A stretch of 9,665 nucleotides of DNA, from NCBI GenBank assembly GCA_023392645.1, contig JAEVYR010000351.1, positions 1-9,665 of the forward strand, written 5' to 3'. Within the stretch, counting starts at the first letter, position 1, and each line of letters opens with the position of its first letter. This DNA comes from Chloroflexota bacterium (lineage in GTDB: Bacteria; Chloroflexota; Chloroflexia; Thermomicrobiales; UBA6265). The notes under the pieces were generated by a model that was not told the origin of the DNA, made no database searches, and saw only the letters and a program-made list of their open reading frames with translations. Position numbers and translations under genes: made by a program. Positions 1-6,147 of the stretch are shown here, in pieces.

Positions 1-134
1 CGGGCGCTCATTGGCGCGGCGCTCGCCGTGGCGGTGGCCGCATCTGCCCTGACATCGTCGAGGCGACGACCGCAGTTGTCGCAGAAACGTGCCGTCTCGT
101 CGTTCTCCGTTCCGCAATCGGGGCACGTGATCAT
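1..134 (-). CDS. Zinc-ribbon protein, N-terminal fragment (runs off left edge)
   Basis: The reverse strand from an ATG at 134 reads MITCPDCGTENDETARFCDN, then CGRRL and an Ala-rich stretch, and is still open at base 1, so 44 codons are visible. Two CxxC knuckles (C4-C7 and C18-C21) ten residues apart make a compact N-terminal zinc ribbon of the kind (zinc_ribbon_2/DZR-like) that often precedes a low-complexity linker and a membrane or adaptor domain. AGGAG at 141-145 sits six bases before the ATG and fixes the start. The visible Ala/Thr/Ser-rich tail fits a linker. The ribbon most likely serves protein or nucleic-acid binding, but the main domain lies outside the window, so no specific function can be assigned. 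The gene diverges from the acetyltransferase pair at 250. Confidence 0.8.
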   Translation of the reverse strand, partial: MITCPDCGTENDETARFCDNCGRRLDDVRADAATATASAAPMSA

Positions 135-173
135 CGTTCACTCCTGTAGGATGCGGGTAGACGGTGTTTGGGG

Positions 174-195
174 TCCTGTTCCGCGTTTGACAGGA
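174..195. promoter_or_regulatory. Dyad TCCTGT-N10-ACAGGA in divergent gap
   Basis: In the 115-nt gap between the divergent zinc-ribbon and GNAT genes, TCCTGT (174-179) and ACAGGA (190-195) form a perfect six-base dyad around ten bases. The right arm overlaps a TTGACA hexamer (187-192) that looks like a -35 box, but no good -10 lies 16-18 bases downstream of it. TCCTGT occurs again at 142-147, over the ribosome-binding site of the leftward gene. The spacing and symmetry would suit a dimeric repressor, but this is inference. A small GCGGC-GAA-GCCGC hairpin (210-222) lies in the presumed GNAT leader. Confidence 0.3.
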
Positions 196-249
196 TAGTA
201 CCGCGTTCGGCGGCGAAGCCGCGTCGGCCGGACGGCATGGGAGCAAGCC

Positions 250-846
250 ATGAGCGACGAAACCGCCGAGCCGATCATCAACATTCGCGGCAAGAAGGTC
301 GGGCTCGGGCCGCTCGACCGGTCCATGCTGCCCGACCTGACCCGCTGGATCAACGATTTCGAGACGGCTCGCACGCTCGGCGTCGACCCGCGCCCGATGA
401 CCGCCGGCGAGGAGGAGCAATGGTTCAACCGGGCGACGACGAGCCCGGACATCATCCACTTCGCGATCTACGATCTCGCGGACATGGCCCACGTCGGCGG
501 GGTGAACCTTCACGCGATCGACCAGCGCCACCAGACGTGCGAGCTCGGCGTCGCGATCCTCGATCCGAACCGCCGTGGTCAGGGGCTCGGGACCGAAGTC
601 GTCATCCTCATCACCGACTACGCCATTCACGCGCTGAGCATGCACAACGTCCAGCTTCGATTGCTCGCCTTCAACGAAGCCGGACTGCGAGCGTACCGGA
701 AGGCGGGGTTCCGCGAGTACGGCCGGCGCCGCGAGGCGATTCTCCACAACGGGCAGCGATCGGACGTCATCTTCATGGACGTCATTTCCAGCGAATGGAA
801 CAGTCCGGTGATGCGCCAGATGATGGAGCCGGACGAGCGACGATGA
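250..846 (+). CDS. GNAT-family N-acetyltransferase (RimJ/RimL-like), first of tandem pair
   Basis: 198 aa. Proteins of this family transfer an acetyl group from acetyl-CoA to an amine, classically protein N-termini (RimJ/RimL/RimI) but also antibiotics and polyamines; this one's substrate is unknown. The acetyl-CoA pyrophosphate loop is visible as RRGQGLGTE (108-116), fitting the R/Q-x-x-G-x-G/A rule. It follows the CELGVAI beta strand (98-103), and the C-terminal motif FNEAGLRAYRKAGF (141-154) is typical of the RimJ/RimL branch. There is no signal peptide or membrane segment. GGGAG at 239-243, six bases before the ATG, supports the start. The stop overlaps the start of the next GNAT (ATGA, 843-846), so the two are probably translationally coupled. 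About 60% identity by hand alignment makes the pair a recent duplication. Confidence 0.88.
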   Translation: MSDETAEPIINIRGKKVGLGPLDRSMLPDLTRWINDFETARTLGVDPRPMTAGEEEQWFNRATTSPDIIHFAIYDLADMAHVGGVNLHAIDQRHQTCELGVAILDPNRRGQGLGTEVVILITDYAIHALSMHNVQLRLLAFNEAGLRAYRKAGFREYGRRREAILHNGQRSDVIFMDVISSEWNSPVMRQMMEPDERR

Positions 847-1403
847 GCGGCGACACCGGTCCCATCCTCTGCATCCGGGGCGAGAAGATCGCGCTCGGAC
901 CGCTGGATCGATCGTTCGTCCCGCTCCAGACGCGCTGGATCAACGAGTTCGCGACCACCCGCACGCTCGGCGCCGTTGCCCGACCGCGCACCGAGGCTGA
1001 GCACGACCGTTGGTACGAGCAAAGGACCTCCGGCGACCACATCACCTTCGCCATCTACGACATTGCCGACATGTCGCCCATCGGAAGCGTCGGGCTGTTC
1101 GATCTCGACCGCCGCAACGGTACCTGCGAGCTCGGGGTGGGCATCATGGAGCCGACCCGGCGCGGTCGGGGGCTGGGCACGGAGGCGGTGAAGCTCATCA
1201 CCGGCTACGCCATTGCCGACCTCGGCATGCACAACGTCCAGCTCGCGGCGCTGGAATTCAACGCGGCGGGGCTGCGCGCGTACGAGAAGGCGGGCTTCCG
1301 GGAGTACGGTCGCCGCCGGGAGGCGTGGCTGCACAACGGTCGTTGGTGGGACATCGTCTATATGGAGGTGCTGGAGAGCGCGTGGCGGCACGAGATGCGG
1401 TAG
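843..1403 (+). CDS. GNAT-family N-acetyltransferase (RimJ/RimL-like), second of tandem pair
   Basis: 186 aa from the ATG that overlaps the upstream stop. The reading frame is open back to 168, but that part only shadows the first GNAT in another frame; the family N-terminus (IRGEKIALGPLDRS, 11-24) aligns with its neighbour from this ATG. The acetyl-CoA loop is RRGRGLGTE (106-114), followed by FNAAGLRAYEKAGF (139-152) and an identical KAGFREYGRRREA block in both paralogues. The pair differ most around residues 45-65 and in the HNG(Q/R) loop near the C-terminus, where GQRS becomes GRWW. In related enzymes these regions help shape the acceptor side, so the copies may have different substrates (inference). 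No separate ribosome-binding site is needed if translation re-initiates at the ATGA. Confidence 0.87.
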   Translation: MSGDTGPILCIRGEKIALGPLDRSFVPLQTRWINEFATTRTLGAVARPRTEAEHDRWYEQRTSGDHITFAIYDIADMSPIGSVGLFDLDRRNGTCELGVGIMEPTRRGRGLGTEAVKLITGYAIADLGMHNVQLAALEFNAAGLRAYEKAGFREYGRRREAWLHNGRWWDIVYMEVLESAWRHEMR

Positions 1404-1470
1404 GATCGGAATCCCGAATGTCGGCTGGTCGCAGAAACCATTGAGCGAAACCGGGCCCGAAGGGGAAATC

Positions 1471-1592
1471 GTCATTTCGAGCGCAGCACCCGCAGGGTGC
1501 GCAGTGGAGAAATCCCCCCGTGCAAGGTCGCAACGCCCGAAAGGGAGAGATTTCTCCACTTCATGCCCTTCGGGCACGTCGGTCGAAATGAC
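1471..1592. repeat. 122-nt palindromic intergenic element with nested hairpins
   Basis: The termini are a perfect 10-bp inverted repeat, GTCATTTCGA (1471-1480) and TCGAAATGAC (1583-1592). Inside it are a second perfect 12-bp pairing, AGTGGAGAAATC (1503-1514) with GATTTCTCCACT (1549-1560), and on each shoulder a small hairpin: GCACCC-GCA-GGGTGC (1486-1500) and TGCCC-TTC-GGGCA (1564-1576). A minor CCC-GAAA-GGG (1536-1545) sits at the tip. The result is a cross-shaped fold with no coding capacity. The architecture matches REP/MITE-like elements found scattered between genes in many bacteria, but no second copy is present here. It lies between the convergent ends of the GNAT pair and the macro gene, so it could also act as a two-way terminator, although there is no long T run. 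The rest of 1404-1665 shows only short weak dyads. Confidence 0.75.
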
Positions 1593-1665
1593 ATCGTTTG
1601 TTGTGTGCGAGTGCCGGTCCCTGGCAGGGGTGACAAGCCCATCCACTACCTGTGTCGCCAGCAGG

Positions 1666-2205
1666 TCAATCCATCGTCGCTTCGAGCTCGTCGGCGTAGG
1701 CGGCGTACGTGTCGGCGCCATGGGTGACCATCCGGACAGTGCGGATTTCGGGGTACTGGATCGCCATGCCGCGCAGGGTGTCGATCGCGATCCGCGCCGC
1801 CCGCGTCACCGGGAACCCGTAGACGCCGGTGCTGATCGACGGAAAGGCGATCGAGCGGATGCCGCGCTCGTGCGCCAGCTCCATTGACGCCCGGTAGCAG
1901 CTCGCCAGCAGCGCATCCACATCGCGGTCGCCGCCGTGCCAGACCGGACCGACGGTGTGGATGATCCACCGCGCCGGCAACCGGAAGCCGGGGGTGATCA
2001 CCGCATCGCCGGTGTCGCACCACCCGATCTCGCGGCAGGCCGCGCTCAGCTCGGGACCGGCGACGCGGTGGATCGCGCCGTCGACGCCCCCGCCGCCGGC
2101 GAGTCGATTGTTGGCGGCGTTGACGATCGCGTCGACCTCCTGCCGCGTGATGTCGCCCTGCATCACCTCGACGTAGCCGTCGTCGATCGTTCTGGCCGGT
2201 GTCAT
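1666..2205 (-). CDS. Macro-domain ADP-ribose/O-acetyl-ADP-ribose hydrolase
   Basis: 179 aa, a single stand-alone macro domain of the MacroD/YmdB class. Such enzymes remove the acetyl group from O-acetyl-ADP-ribose and can release mono-ADP-ribose from acidic residues of proteins, in the cytoplasm. All hallmark motifs are present: QGDIT (16-20, adenine contact), NAANN (29-33), GGGGVDGAIH (37-46), HTVGPVW (83-89) and the phosphate loop PSISTGVYGFP (122-132). N32 and D42 match the Asn and Asp that support catalysis in E. coli YmdB, with the same ten-residue spacing, so it is expected to be active. GGGAG (2213-2217), seven bases before the ATG, supports the start. It begins 16 nt after the mgtE stop and is probably cotranscribed with it. 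ADP-ribose chemistry has no obvious link to Mg2+ transport, so the pairing may be incidental. Confidence 0.93.
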   Translation of the reverse strand: MTPARTIDDGYVEVMQGDITRQEVDAIVNAANNRLAGGGGVDGAIHRVAGPELSAACREIGWCDTGDAVITPGFRLPARWIIHTVGPVWHGGDRDVDALLASCYRASMELAHERGIRSIAFPSISTGVYGFPVTRAARIAIDTLRGMAIQYPEIRTVRMVTHGADTYAAYADELEATMD

Positions 2206-2221
2206 TGCGCTTCTCCCAGGC

Positions 2222-3568
2222 TCAAAGGTCGAGCAGAATCTTCGCGATCATGAAATAGATGACCAGGCCGGTCCCATCCACCAGGGTCGTGATGAACGGC
2301 GCCGACACCACCGTCGGGTCGAATCGCAGGCGCCGCAGGACAAGCGGCAACACCGCCGCCACCAGCGACGCCCACACGCTGATCACCGCAATCGAAAGCG
2401 CGACGACCATCGCGACGTCGCTGCCGACCCCGAGCACTTCGGCGCGCGCGAAGGCGACGCCCGCCATCACGACGCCGATGACGACGCCGACGCCGGCCTC
2501 CTTCGCCAGCACCCAGCCAATATCGTGGAGGGCGACCTCGCCGACCGCCATCGCGCGCACCAGCGTGGTCGTGATCTGGCTGCCGACATTGCCGCCGGTG
2601 CCCAGCAGCAGCGGCACAAAAAACGCCAGCGCGACCACCTGCGCGAGCTCGTCCTCGAAGATGCGCATGACCGTGCCGGTGTACGCCTCGGCCACGAAGA
2701 GCACCAGCAACCACACGATGCGCTTTCGGAAGAGCAGCAGGATGCTGGCGTGACGGTACGGCATTTCCAGTGGCTGCGAGCCACCGAGCTTCTCGATATC
2801 CTCGGTGGCTTCCTCCTCCAGCACGTCCGCGACGTCGTCCTCGGTGATGATGCCGGCGAGGCGGCCGTCCGCGCCGACCACCGGCAGCGCCAGGAGGTTT
2901 TCGCGGATCAACAACCGCGCCGCCTCTTCCTGGTCGGTATCGACCTGAACGGAGATGACGCTCGGCGCCATCAGCTCGCGAACCGGGGTGTCCGCTTCGG
3001 CGTTGACCACCAGCTCGTGCAACGAGAGCACCCCCACCAGGCGCCCGTGCTCGTCGACGACGTAGACGTAATAGGTCGTTTCCGCCTCTCTCGCGGCCTG
3101 ACGGATGCGGGCGATGGCCTGATCGGCGCGGAGGTCGGGCGTGATCGCTACGAACCGCGGCGTCATCCGCCCGCCGGCGGTATCCGCGGGATAGGTCATC
3201 AGCTGGCGAAGCAGCGCGCCCGTGCTGTCGTCCATCTTGTCGAGCAGCGAGGCGGCGCCATCCGCCGAGAGCCGCTCGAGCACGTCCGTGGCGTCGTCGG
3301 GGTCCATGCGCTCGAGGAGCGACACGGCATCGCTCGCCGGCTGCTCCTGCACGATCCGGGCGGCCAGGCCAGCATCGAGGAGCGCCATCACGTCGGGGAT
3401 GATGTCGTCCGGGAGCTGCTTGAGCACCACCGGACGCTGATAGGACGCCAACCGGGCGATCACGTCGGCCCAGACGATCGGGCTCACCGGCCCGATTTGA
3501 GAGGAAACATCACCACGCTCGGGTTCGGCGAGCGCCGCCTGCACATCCCGCAGGATCTGATCTGCCAT
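2222..3568 (-). CDS. mgtE: MgtE-family magnesium transporter
   Basis: 448 aa, the usual MgtE length. The protein is a homodimeric inner-membrane Mg2+ channel whose cytosolic part closes the pore when Mg2+ is plentiful. Order: superhelical MgtE_N domain (about 30-130, with repeats such as LLERMDPDDATDVLERL), CBS1 (about 135-195), CBS2 (about 198-255), an acidic connecting (plug) region, then five membrane segments from about 283 to 446. Pore-region signatures are GTGGNVGSQ (323-331) and DPTVVSAPFITTLVDGTG (417-434); D431 corresponds to the Mg2+-selecting Asp432 of Thermus MgtE. The acidic residues of the N/CBS part are consistent with Mg2+ sensing. The G-rich ribosome-binding site (AGGGGG, 3574-3579) lies five bases before the ATG, inside a structured leader. 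It is preceded 96 nt upstream by sucD and followed by the macro gene. No riboswitch of the M-box class was recognised. Confidence 0.95.
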   Translation of the reverse strand: MADQILRDVQAALAEPERGDVSSQIGPVSPIVWADVIARLASYQRPVVLKQLPDDIIPDVMALLDAGLAARIVQEQPASDAVSLLERMDPDDATDVLERLSADGAASLLDKMDDSTGALLRQLMTYPADTAGGRMTPRFVAITPDLRADQAIARIRQAAREAETTYYVYVVDEHGRLVGVLSLHELVVNAEADTPVRELMAPSVISVQVDTDQEEAARLLIRENLLALPVVGADGRLAGIITEDDVADVLEEEATEDIEKLGGSQPLEMPYRHASILLLFRKRIVWLLVLFVAEAYTGTVMRIFEDELAQVVALAFFVPLLLGTGGNVGSQITTTLVRAMAVGEVALHDIGWVLAKEAGVGVVIGVVMAGVAFARAEVLGVGSDVAMVVALSIAVISVWASLVAAVLPLVLRRLRFDPTVVSAPFITTLVDGTGLVIYFMIAKILLDL

Positions 3569-3576
3569 GCCGGCCC

Positions 3577-3669
3577 CCTGACGTTCGCCATCTCCGGCGG
3601 TGAACAGGTTCGGGTCCGCCTCTCGCGAGACGGGCCCGTATCACGAGCATGTTTTCGCCGGAGGTCAGG
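3577..3669 (-). promoter_or_regulatory. Structured sucD-mgtE junction, candidate RNA leader
   Basis: CGCCGGAG (3656-3663) pairs perfectly with CTCCGGCG (3592-3599), and the adjoining GTCAGG (3664-3669) with CCTGAC (3577-3582), giving 14 bp with a single nine-base bulge. An inner arm pairs 3611-3618 with 3631-3638, with one mismatch, around the palindrome TCTCGCGAGA (3621-3630). In the minus-strand RNA the outer helix contains the sucD stop codon (3665-3667) and covers half of the mgtE ribosome-binding site (3574-3579). A ribosome ending sucD would open it. This could couple mgtE translation to sucD or act as a metabolite or ion switch, but no known riboswitch core was matched. Confidence 0.5.
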
Positions 3670-4537
3670 CGCTCACTGCATTCTTGATCAGGTCGGGCAC
3701 CTGCGACGGGGTTTCGGCGACGTGGACGCCGGCCGCTTCCAGCGCCTTCATCTTGTCGGCCGCCGTGCCGGCGCCGCCGGAGATGATCGCGCCGGCGTGG
3801 CCCATCCGCTTGCCCGGAGGGGCCGTCTGCCCGGCGATGAACCCGGCCATGGGCTTGGTCACGCTGGCCTTGATGAACTCCGCCGCGTCCTCCTCGTCGG
3901 TGCCTCCGATCTCGCCGATCATCACGATCGCATCGGTGTCGGGATCGTCCTGGAAGAGCCGCAGGCAGTCGACGAACGACGTGCCGATGATGGGATCGCC
4001 GCCGATGCCGACCGCGGTCGACTGGCCCAGGCCGGCCTCGGTCAGCGCGTTGACGACCTCATACGTCAGCGTGCCCGAGCGGGAGACGAGCCCAACCTTG
4101 CCCGGCTGGTGGATGAAGCCGGGCATGATGCCGACCTTCGCCTGCCCTGGCGTGATCAGCCCCGGGCAGTTCGGCCCGATCAGCCGCGCGCCCTTCTCCC
4201 TGACATAGCTGTAGACCGGCACCATGTCGTTGACCGGCACGCCCTCGGTGATGCAAATCACCAGCTCGATGCCGTTGTCCACCGCCTCATAGATCGCGTC
4301 CGGCGCGAACCGGGCCGGGACGTAGATGATCGACGTGTTCGGCTGCGTCGCTTCGACCGCCTCGGCAACGGTGTCGAACACCGGCACGCCGGAGATCTCC
4401 TGTCCCTTGCGGCCGGGCGTGACCCCGGCGACGACGTTGGTGCCGTACTCCACCATCTGGGTGGTATGGAAGGTGCCCTCGCGACCGGTGATGCCCTGCA
4501 CCAGCAGGCGGGTGTCGCTGTTGACCAGAATGCTCAC
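3665..4537 (-). CDS. sucD: Succinyl-CoA synthetase (ADP/GDP-forming), alpha subunit
   Basis: 290 aa, full family length. With SucC it interconverts succinyl-CoA + NDP + phosphate and succinate + NTP + CoA in the TCA cycle, in the cytoplasm. The N-terminal CoA-binding Rossmann domain shows QGITGREGTFHT (14-25), GVTPGRKG (38-45) and PNCPG (122-126). In the C-terminal ligase domain, GHAGAI carries H247, equivalent to the phosphorylated active-site His246 of E. coli, and GIGGDPIIGTSF (177-188) and EIGG (209-212) are intact. The start is GTG rather than ATG: GAGGAG at 4544-4549 lies six bases before it and the encoded SILVNSDTRLL matches the family N-terminus. It lies downstream of sucC across a 122-nt gap carrying a hairpin repeat, unusually wide for a pair made in 1:1 amounts. 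Confidence 0.97.
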   Translation of the reverse strand: MSILVNSDTRLLVQGITGREGTFHTTQMVEYGTNVVAGVTPGRKGQEISGVPVFDTVAEAVEATQPNTSIIYVPARFAPDAIYEAVDNGIELVICITEGVPVNDMVPVYSYVREKGARLIGPNCPGLITPGQAKVGIMPGFIHQPGKVGLVSRSGTLTYEVVNALTEAGLGQSTAVGIGGDPIIGTSFVDCLRLFQDDPDTDAIVMIGEIGGTDEEDAAEFIKASVTKPMAGFIAGQTAPPGKRMGHAGAIISGGAGTAADKMKALEAAGVHVAETPSQVPDLIKNAVSA

Positions 4538-4573
4538 GCGTTGCTCCTCGTGGTTGACACGATGCTCGTAGCC

Positions 4574-4649
4574 AGTCGCCGTGCGGGCGGCCCTCGTGAC
4601 CGCCCTTCGGAAAGCCGGGACAAGCCCGGCCCCGACGAGGCTGGCGACT
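4574..4649. repeat. Hairpin repeat (three-way-junction fold) between sucC and sucD
   Basis: AGTCGCC (4574-4580) pairs with GGCGACT (4643-4649) and encloses two further perfect six-base hairpins: GGGCGG (4585-4590) with CCGCCC (4600-4605), and GCCGGG-ACAAG-CCCGGC (4614-4630). The 76-nt fold fills most of the gap between two genes of one enzyme. REP-like elements placed inside operons can protect upstream mRNA or reduce downstream expression. The first hairpin shares a 21-nt core with the hairpin downstream of the zinc-ribbon gene (6541-6561), 16 of 21 bases identical. Confidence 0.65.
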
Positions 4650-4659
4650 CCGGCGGTTC

Positions 4660-5793
4660 CTAGGCGTTCGCGGCCTTGACGACCGCGGCGGCGGCCTCGT
4701 CCATAGACGTCACCGCGGTGAGACCGATGCCGGAGAGGATCTCCCGCCCCTCCTCGGCGTTCGTGCCGGAGAGCCGCACCACGATCGGCACGTCGACCTG
4801 AACCTCGCCGAGCGCCTCGCGGATCCCGTTGGCGACCTCATCGCCACGGGTGATGCCGCCGAAGATGTTGATCAGGATCGCCTTCACGTTCGGGTCGGCC
4901 GTCACGAGCCGGAACGCCTTCGCAACCTGCGCGGCGTTGGCGCCGCCGCCGACGTCGAGGAAGTTCGCCGGCTCGCCCCCGTTGAGCTTGACCGCGTCCA
5001 TCGTCGCCATCGCCAGCCCGGCGCCGTTGACGATGCAGCCGATCGTGCCGTCGAGCTTGACGAAGGAGATGCCGCTCTGCTTCGCCTCCAGCTCGGTCGC
5101 GTTCTCCTCCTCGGGGTCGCGCATCTCCTCGATCGCCGGGTGGCGGGCCAGCGCGTTGTCATCGAAGCTCATCTTCGAATCGAGCGCCATCCATTTGCCG
5201 TCGCCGGTGATGATGAGCGGATTGATCTCGACCAGCGTGGCGTCTTCCTTCAAGTAGACATCGTAGAGCGTCGAGGCAATCGCGGCGAAGCCGTTGACCT
5301 TGTCGGCCGGCAGCCCCATCCGGAACCCGATCTCGCGTCCCTGGTAGGGATGGAGGCCGAGGAACGGGTCGCCCAGCTCCTTCACGATCGCGTCGGGGTT
5401 GGTCTTCGCGACCTCCTCGATTTCGACGCCGCCCTCGGCGCTCGCCATCACGAGCACCTTGCGGTTCGGCCGGTCGAGCACCACGCCGAGGTAGAACTCG
5501 CTGGCGATGTCGGCGCCCTTGGCGATCAGCACCTTGTGCACGGTATGCCCGCGGATATCCATGCCGAGAATCGCCTCGGCGGCCGCGCGGGCCTCCTCCG
5601 GCGATTTCACGACCTTGACGCCGCCGGCCTTGCCGCGCCCGCCGGTATGCACCTGCGCCTTGACGACGACCGTGCCGCCGAACTCCCGCGCGATCGCCTC
5701 CGCCTCATCGGGCGTCGTGGCGACCTTGCCGGGATTCACCGGCACGCCGTATTTGGCCAGGACCTCGGCTGCCTGGTACTCGTGAACATTCAT
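4660..5793 (-). CDS. sucC: Succinyl-CoA synthetase, beta subunit
   Basis: 377 aa, close to the family's usual 385-390. The subunit binds the nucleotide and gives nucleotide specificity. An N-terminal ATP-grasp domain holds KAQVHTGGRGKAGGVK (45-60) and the Mg-binding EINPL (189-193); the C-terminal ligase domain holds GCIVNGAGLAMATMD (252-266), DVGGGA (280-285), FGGITRGDEVANGI (311-324) and RLSGTNAEEGR (340-350). ADP versus GDP preference cannot be called safely. The frame stays open for 33 more codons upstream, but those residues are Arg/Ala-rich and unlike the family; MNVHEYQAAEVLAKYGVPV is the standard N-terminus, so the ATG at 5793 is chosen. It is the first gene of the leftward cluster and probably driven from the divergent region near 5980. 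Confidence 0.97.
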   Translation of the reverse strand: MNVHEYQAAEVLAKYGVPVNPGKVATTPDEAEAIAREFGGTVVVKAQVHTGGRGKAGGVKVVKSPEEARAAAEAILGMDIRGHTVHKVLIAKGADIASEFYLGVVLDRPNRKVLVMASAEGGVEIEEVAKTNPDAIVKELGDPFLGLHPYQGREIGFRMGLPADKVNGFAAIASTLYDVYLKEDATLVEINPLIITGDGKWMALDSKMSFDDNALARHPAIEEMRDPEEENATELEAKQSGISFVKLDGTIGCIVNGAGLAMATMDAVKLNGGEPANFLDVGGGANAAQVAKAFRLVTADPNVKAILINIFGGITRGDEVANGIREALGEVQVDVPIVVRLSGTNAEEGREILSGIGLTAVTSMDEAAAAVVKAANA

Positions 5794-5804
5794 CGACCGA
5801 CCCA

Positions 5805-5810
5805 CTCCTT
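5805..5810 (-). promoter_or_regulatory. sucC ribosome-binding site (AAGGAG, long spacing)
   Basis: AAGGAG on the minus strand lies eleven bases upstream of the chosen sucC ATG, longer than the six to nine seen at most other genes here. No closer purine-rich site exists, and no other in-frame ATG or GTG gives a family-like N-terminus, so it supports the start at 5793. Confidence 0.6.
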
Positions 5811-5970
5811 CGCTGTGCGGTCGCCGGGCCGCGGCGGCACGATGCCTTTCCGGCAGCCGCGATCCGGTTTCCTCTCGACATGCTGCCGTCAAGCATAGCG
5901 CGTGCCAGCGCGATCGCGCCCGATTTCCGCGAGATTGCGCGGCGAAAGCGCGTATCCGCCGGTCCGTGCG

Positions 5971-5989
5971 TGGTATAGTTCAATATACC
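5971..5989. promoter_or_regulatory. Symmetrical divergent -10 element / operator
   Basis: GGTATA-GTTCAA-TATACC (5972-5989) is a perfect six-base dyad. Rightward it gives an extended -10, TG (5971-5972) + G + TATAGT (5974-5979), one base from consensus, with a start expected near 5986. Leftward, TATATT (plus-strand 5982-5987) is an equally plausible -10 for sucC. Neither direction has a good -35 at 16-18 bp. One dyad overlapping both -10 boxes could be bound by a single regulator controlling both directions, or the two promoters may exclude each other. Confidence 0.55.
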
Positions 5990-6109
5990 GAGACGTTTCC
6001 ATCAGGTCGCGCACGTCGGGAAGAACTCAGGGCTCCTCTCACGTCTGTTCCCTTACAGGATCCGCATCGGCCGGGTTTCCGTTACGTTCCATCGTTTCAC
6101 ATGCGCTGG

Positions 6110-6133
6110 GTCACGGCGAGGCCGTGACAGGAG
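6110..6133 (+). promoter_or_regulatory. Stem-loop abutting a distant Shine-Dalgarno
   Basis: GTCACGG-CGAGG-CCGTGAC (6110-6128) is a perfect 7-bp stem with a five-base loop, and AGGAG (6129-6133) follows with no gap. The AGGAG is fourteen bases from the ATG at 6148, farther than normal. The stem could hinder 30S access or stack beside it. An ATG directly after the AGGAG (6134) opens a five-codon frame (MFRRT) whose TGA overlaps the real ATG, but it is too close to the AGGAG to be a normal start. Confidence 0.45.
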
Positions 6134-6147
6134 ATGTTCAGACGAAC

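Larger units (their letters stand above)
5794..6147. other. Divergent control region between sucC and the Gly-rich zinc-ribbon gene
   Basis: These 354 nt hold no convincing gene. From left to right they contain the sucC ribosome-binding site (5805-5810), a perfect 12-bp palindrome GCGCGATCGCGC (5908-5919), the symmetrical AT-rich promoter element (5971-5989), a plus-strand leader of roughly 160 nt with a CTCCT stretch (6033-6037) that could mask a Shine-Dalgarno sequence, and the hairpin plus ribosome-binding site at 6110-6133. Low-GC bases are concentrated around 5970-5990, as expected for a promoter in GC-rich DNA. The long leader in front of a small zinc protein recalls cold-shock mRNAs, but that is analogy only. 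Confidence 0.6.

Noticed and set aside
168..842. 225-residue N-terminal extension of the second GNAT
   Set aside because: It reads the first GNAT in another frame; the Arg/Pro-rich sequence has no homology features and the ATGA overlap gives the natural start.
627..1721. 364-codon minus-strand frame across the GNAT genes
   Set aside because: It is antisense to two good GNAT genes and crosses the palindromic element; it has no motifs.
3569..3664. M-box (ykoK) Mg2+ riboswitch before mgtE
   Set aside because: The space is too short and the conserved M-box core sequences are absent, although some structure is present.
2525..4663. 712-codon plus-strand open frame over mgtE and sucD
   Set aside because: It is antisense to two clearly recognised genes, its Arg/Asp/His-rich composition is typical of GC-rich shadow frames, and it has no family motifs.
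5794..5892. 33-residue N-terminal extension of SucC
   Set aside because: It is Arg/Ala-rich and unlike SucC N-termini; a ribosome-binding site inside it serves the internal ATG at 5793.
5971..5990. tRNA-like look of GGTATAGTTCAATATACC
   Set aside because: There is no T-arm GGTTCGA sequence, acceptor stem or anticodon arm around it; it reads better as a promoter dyad.
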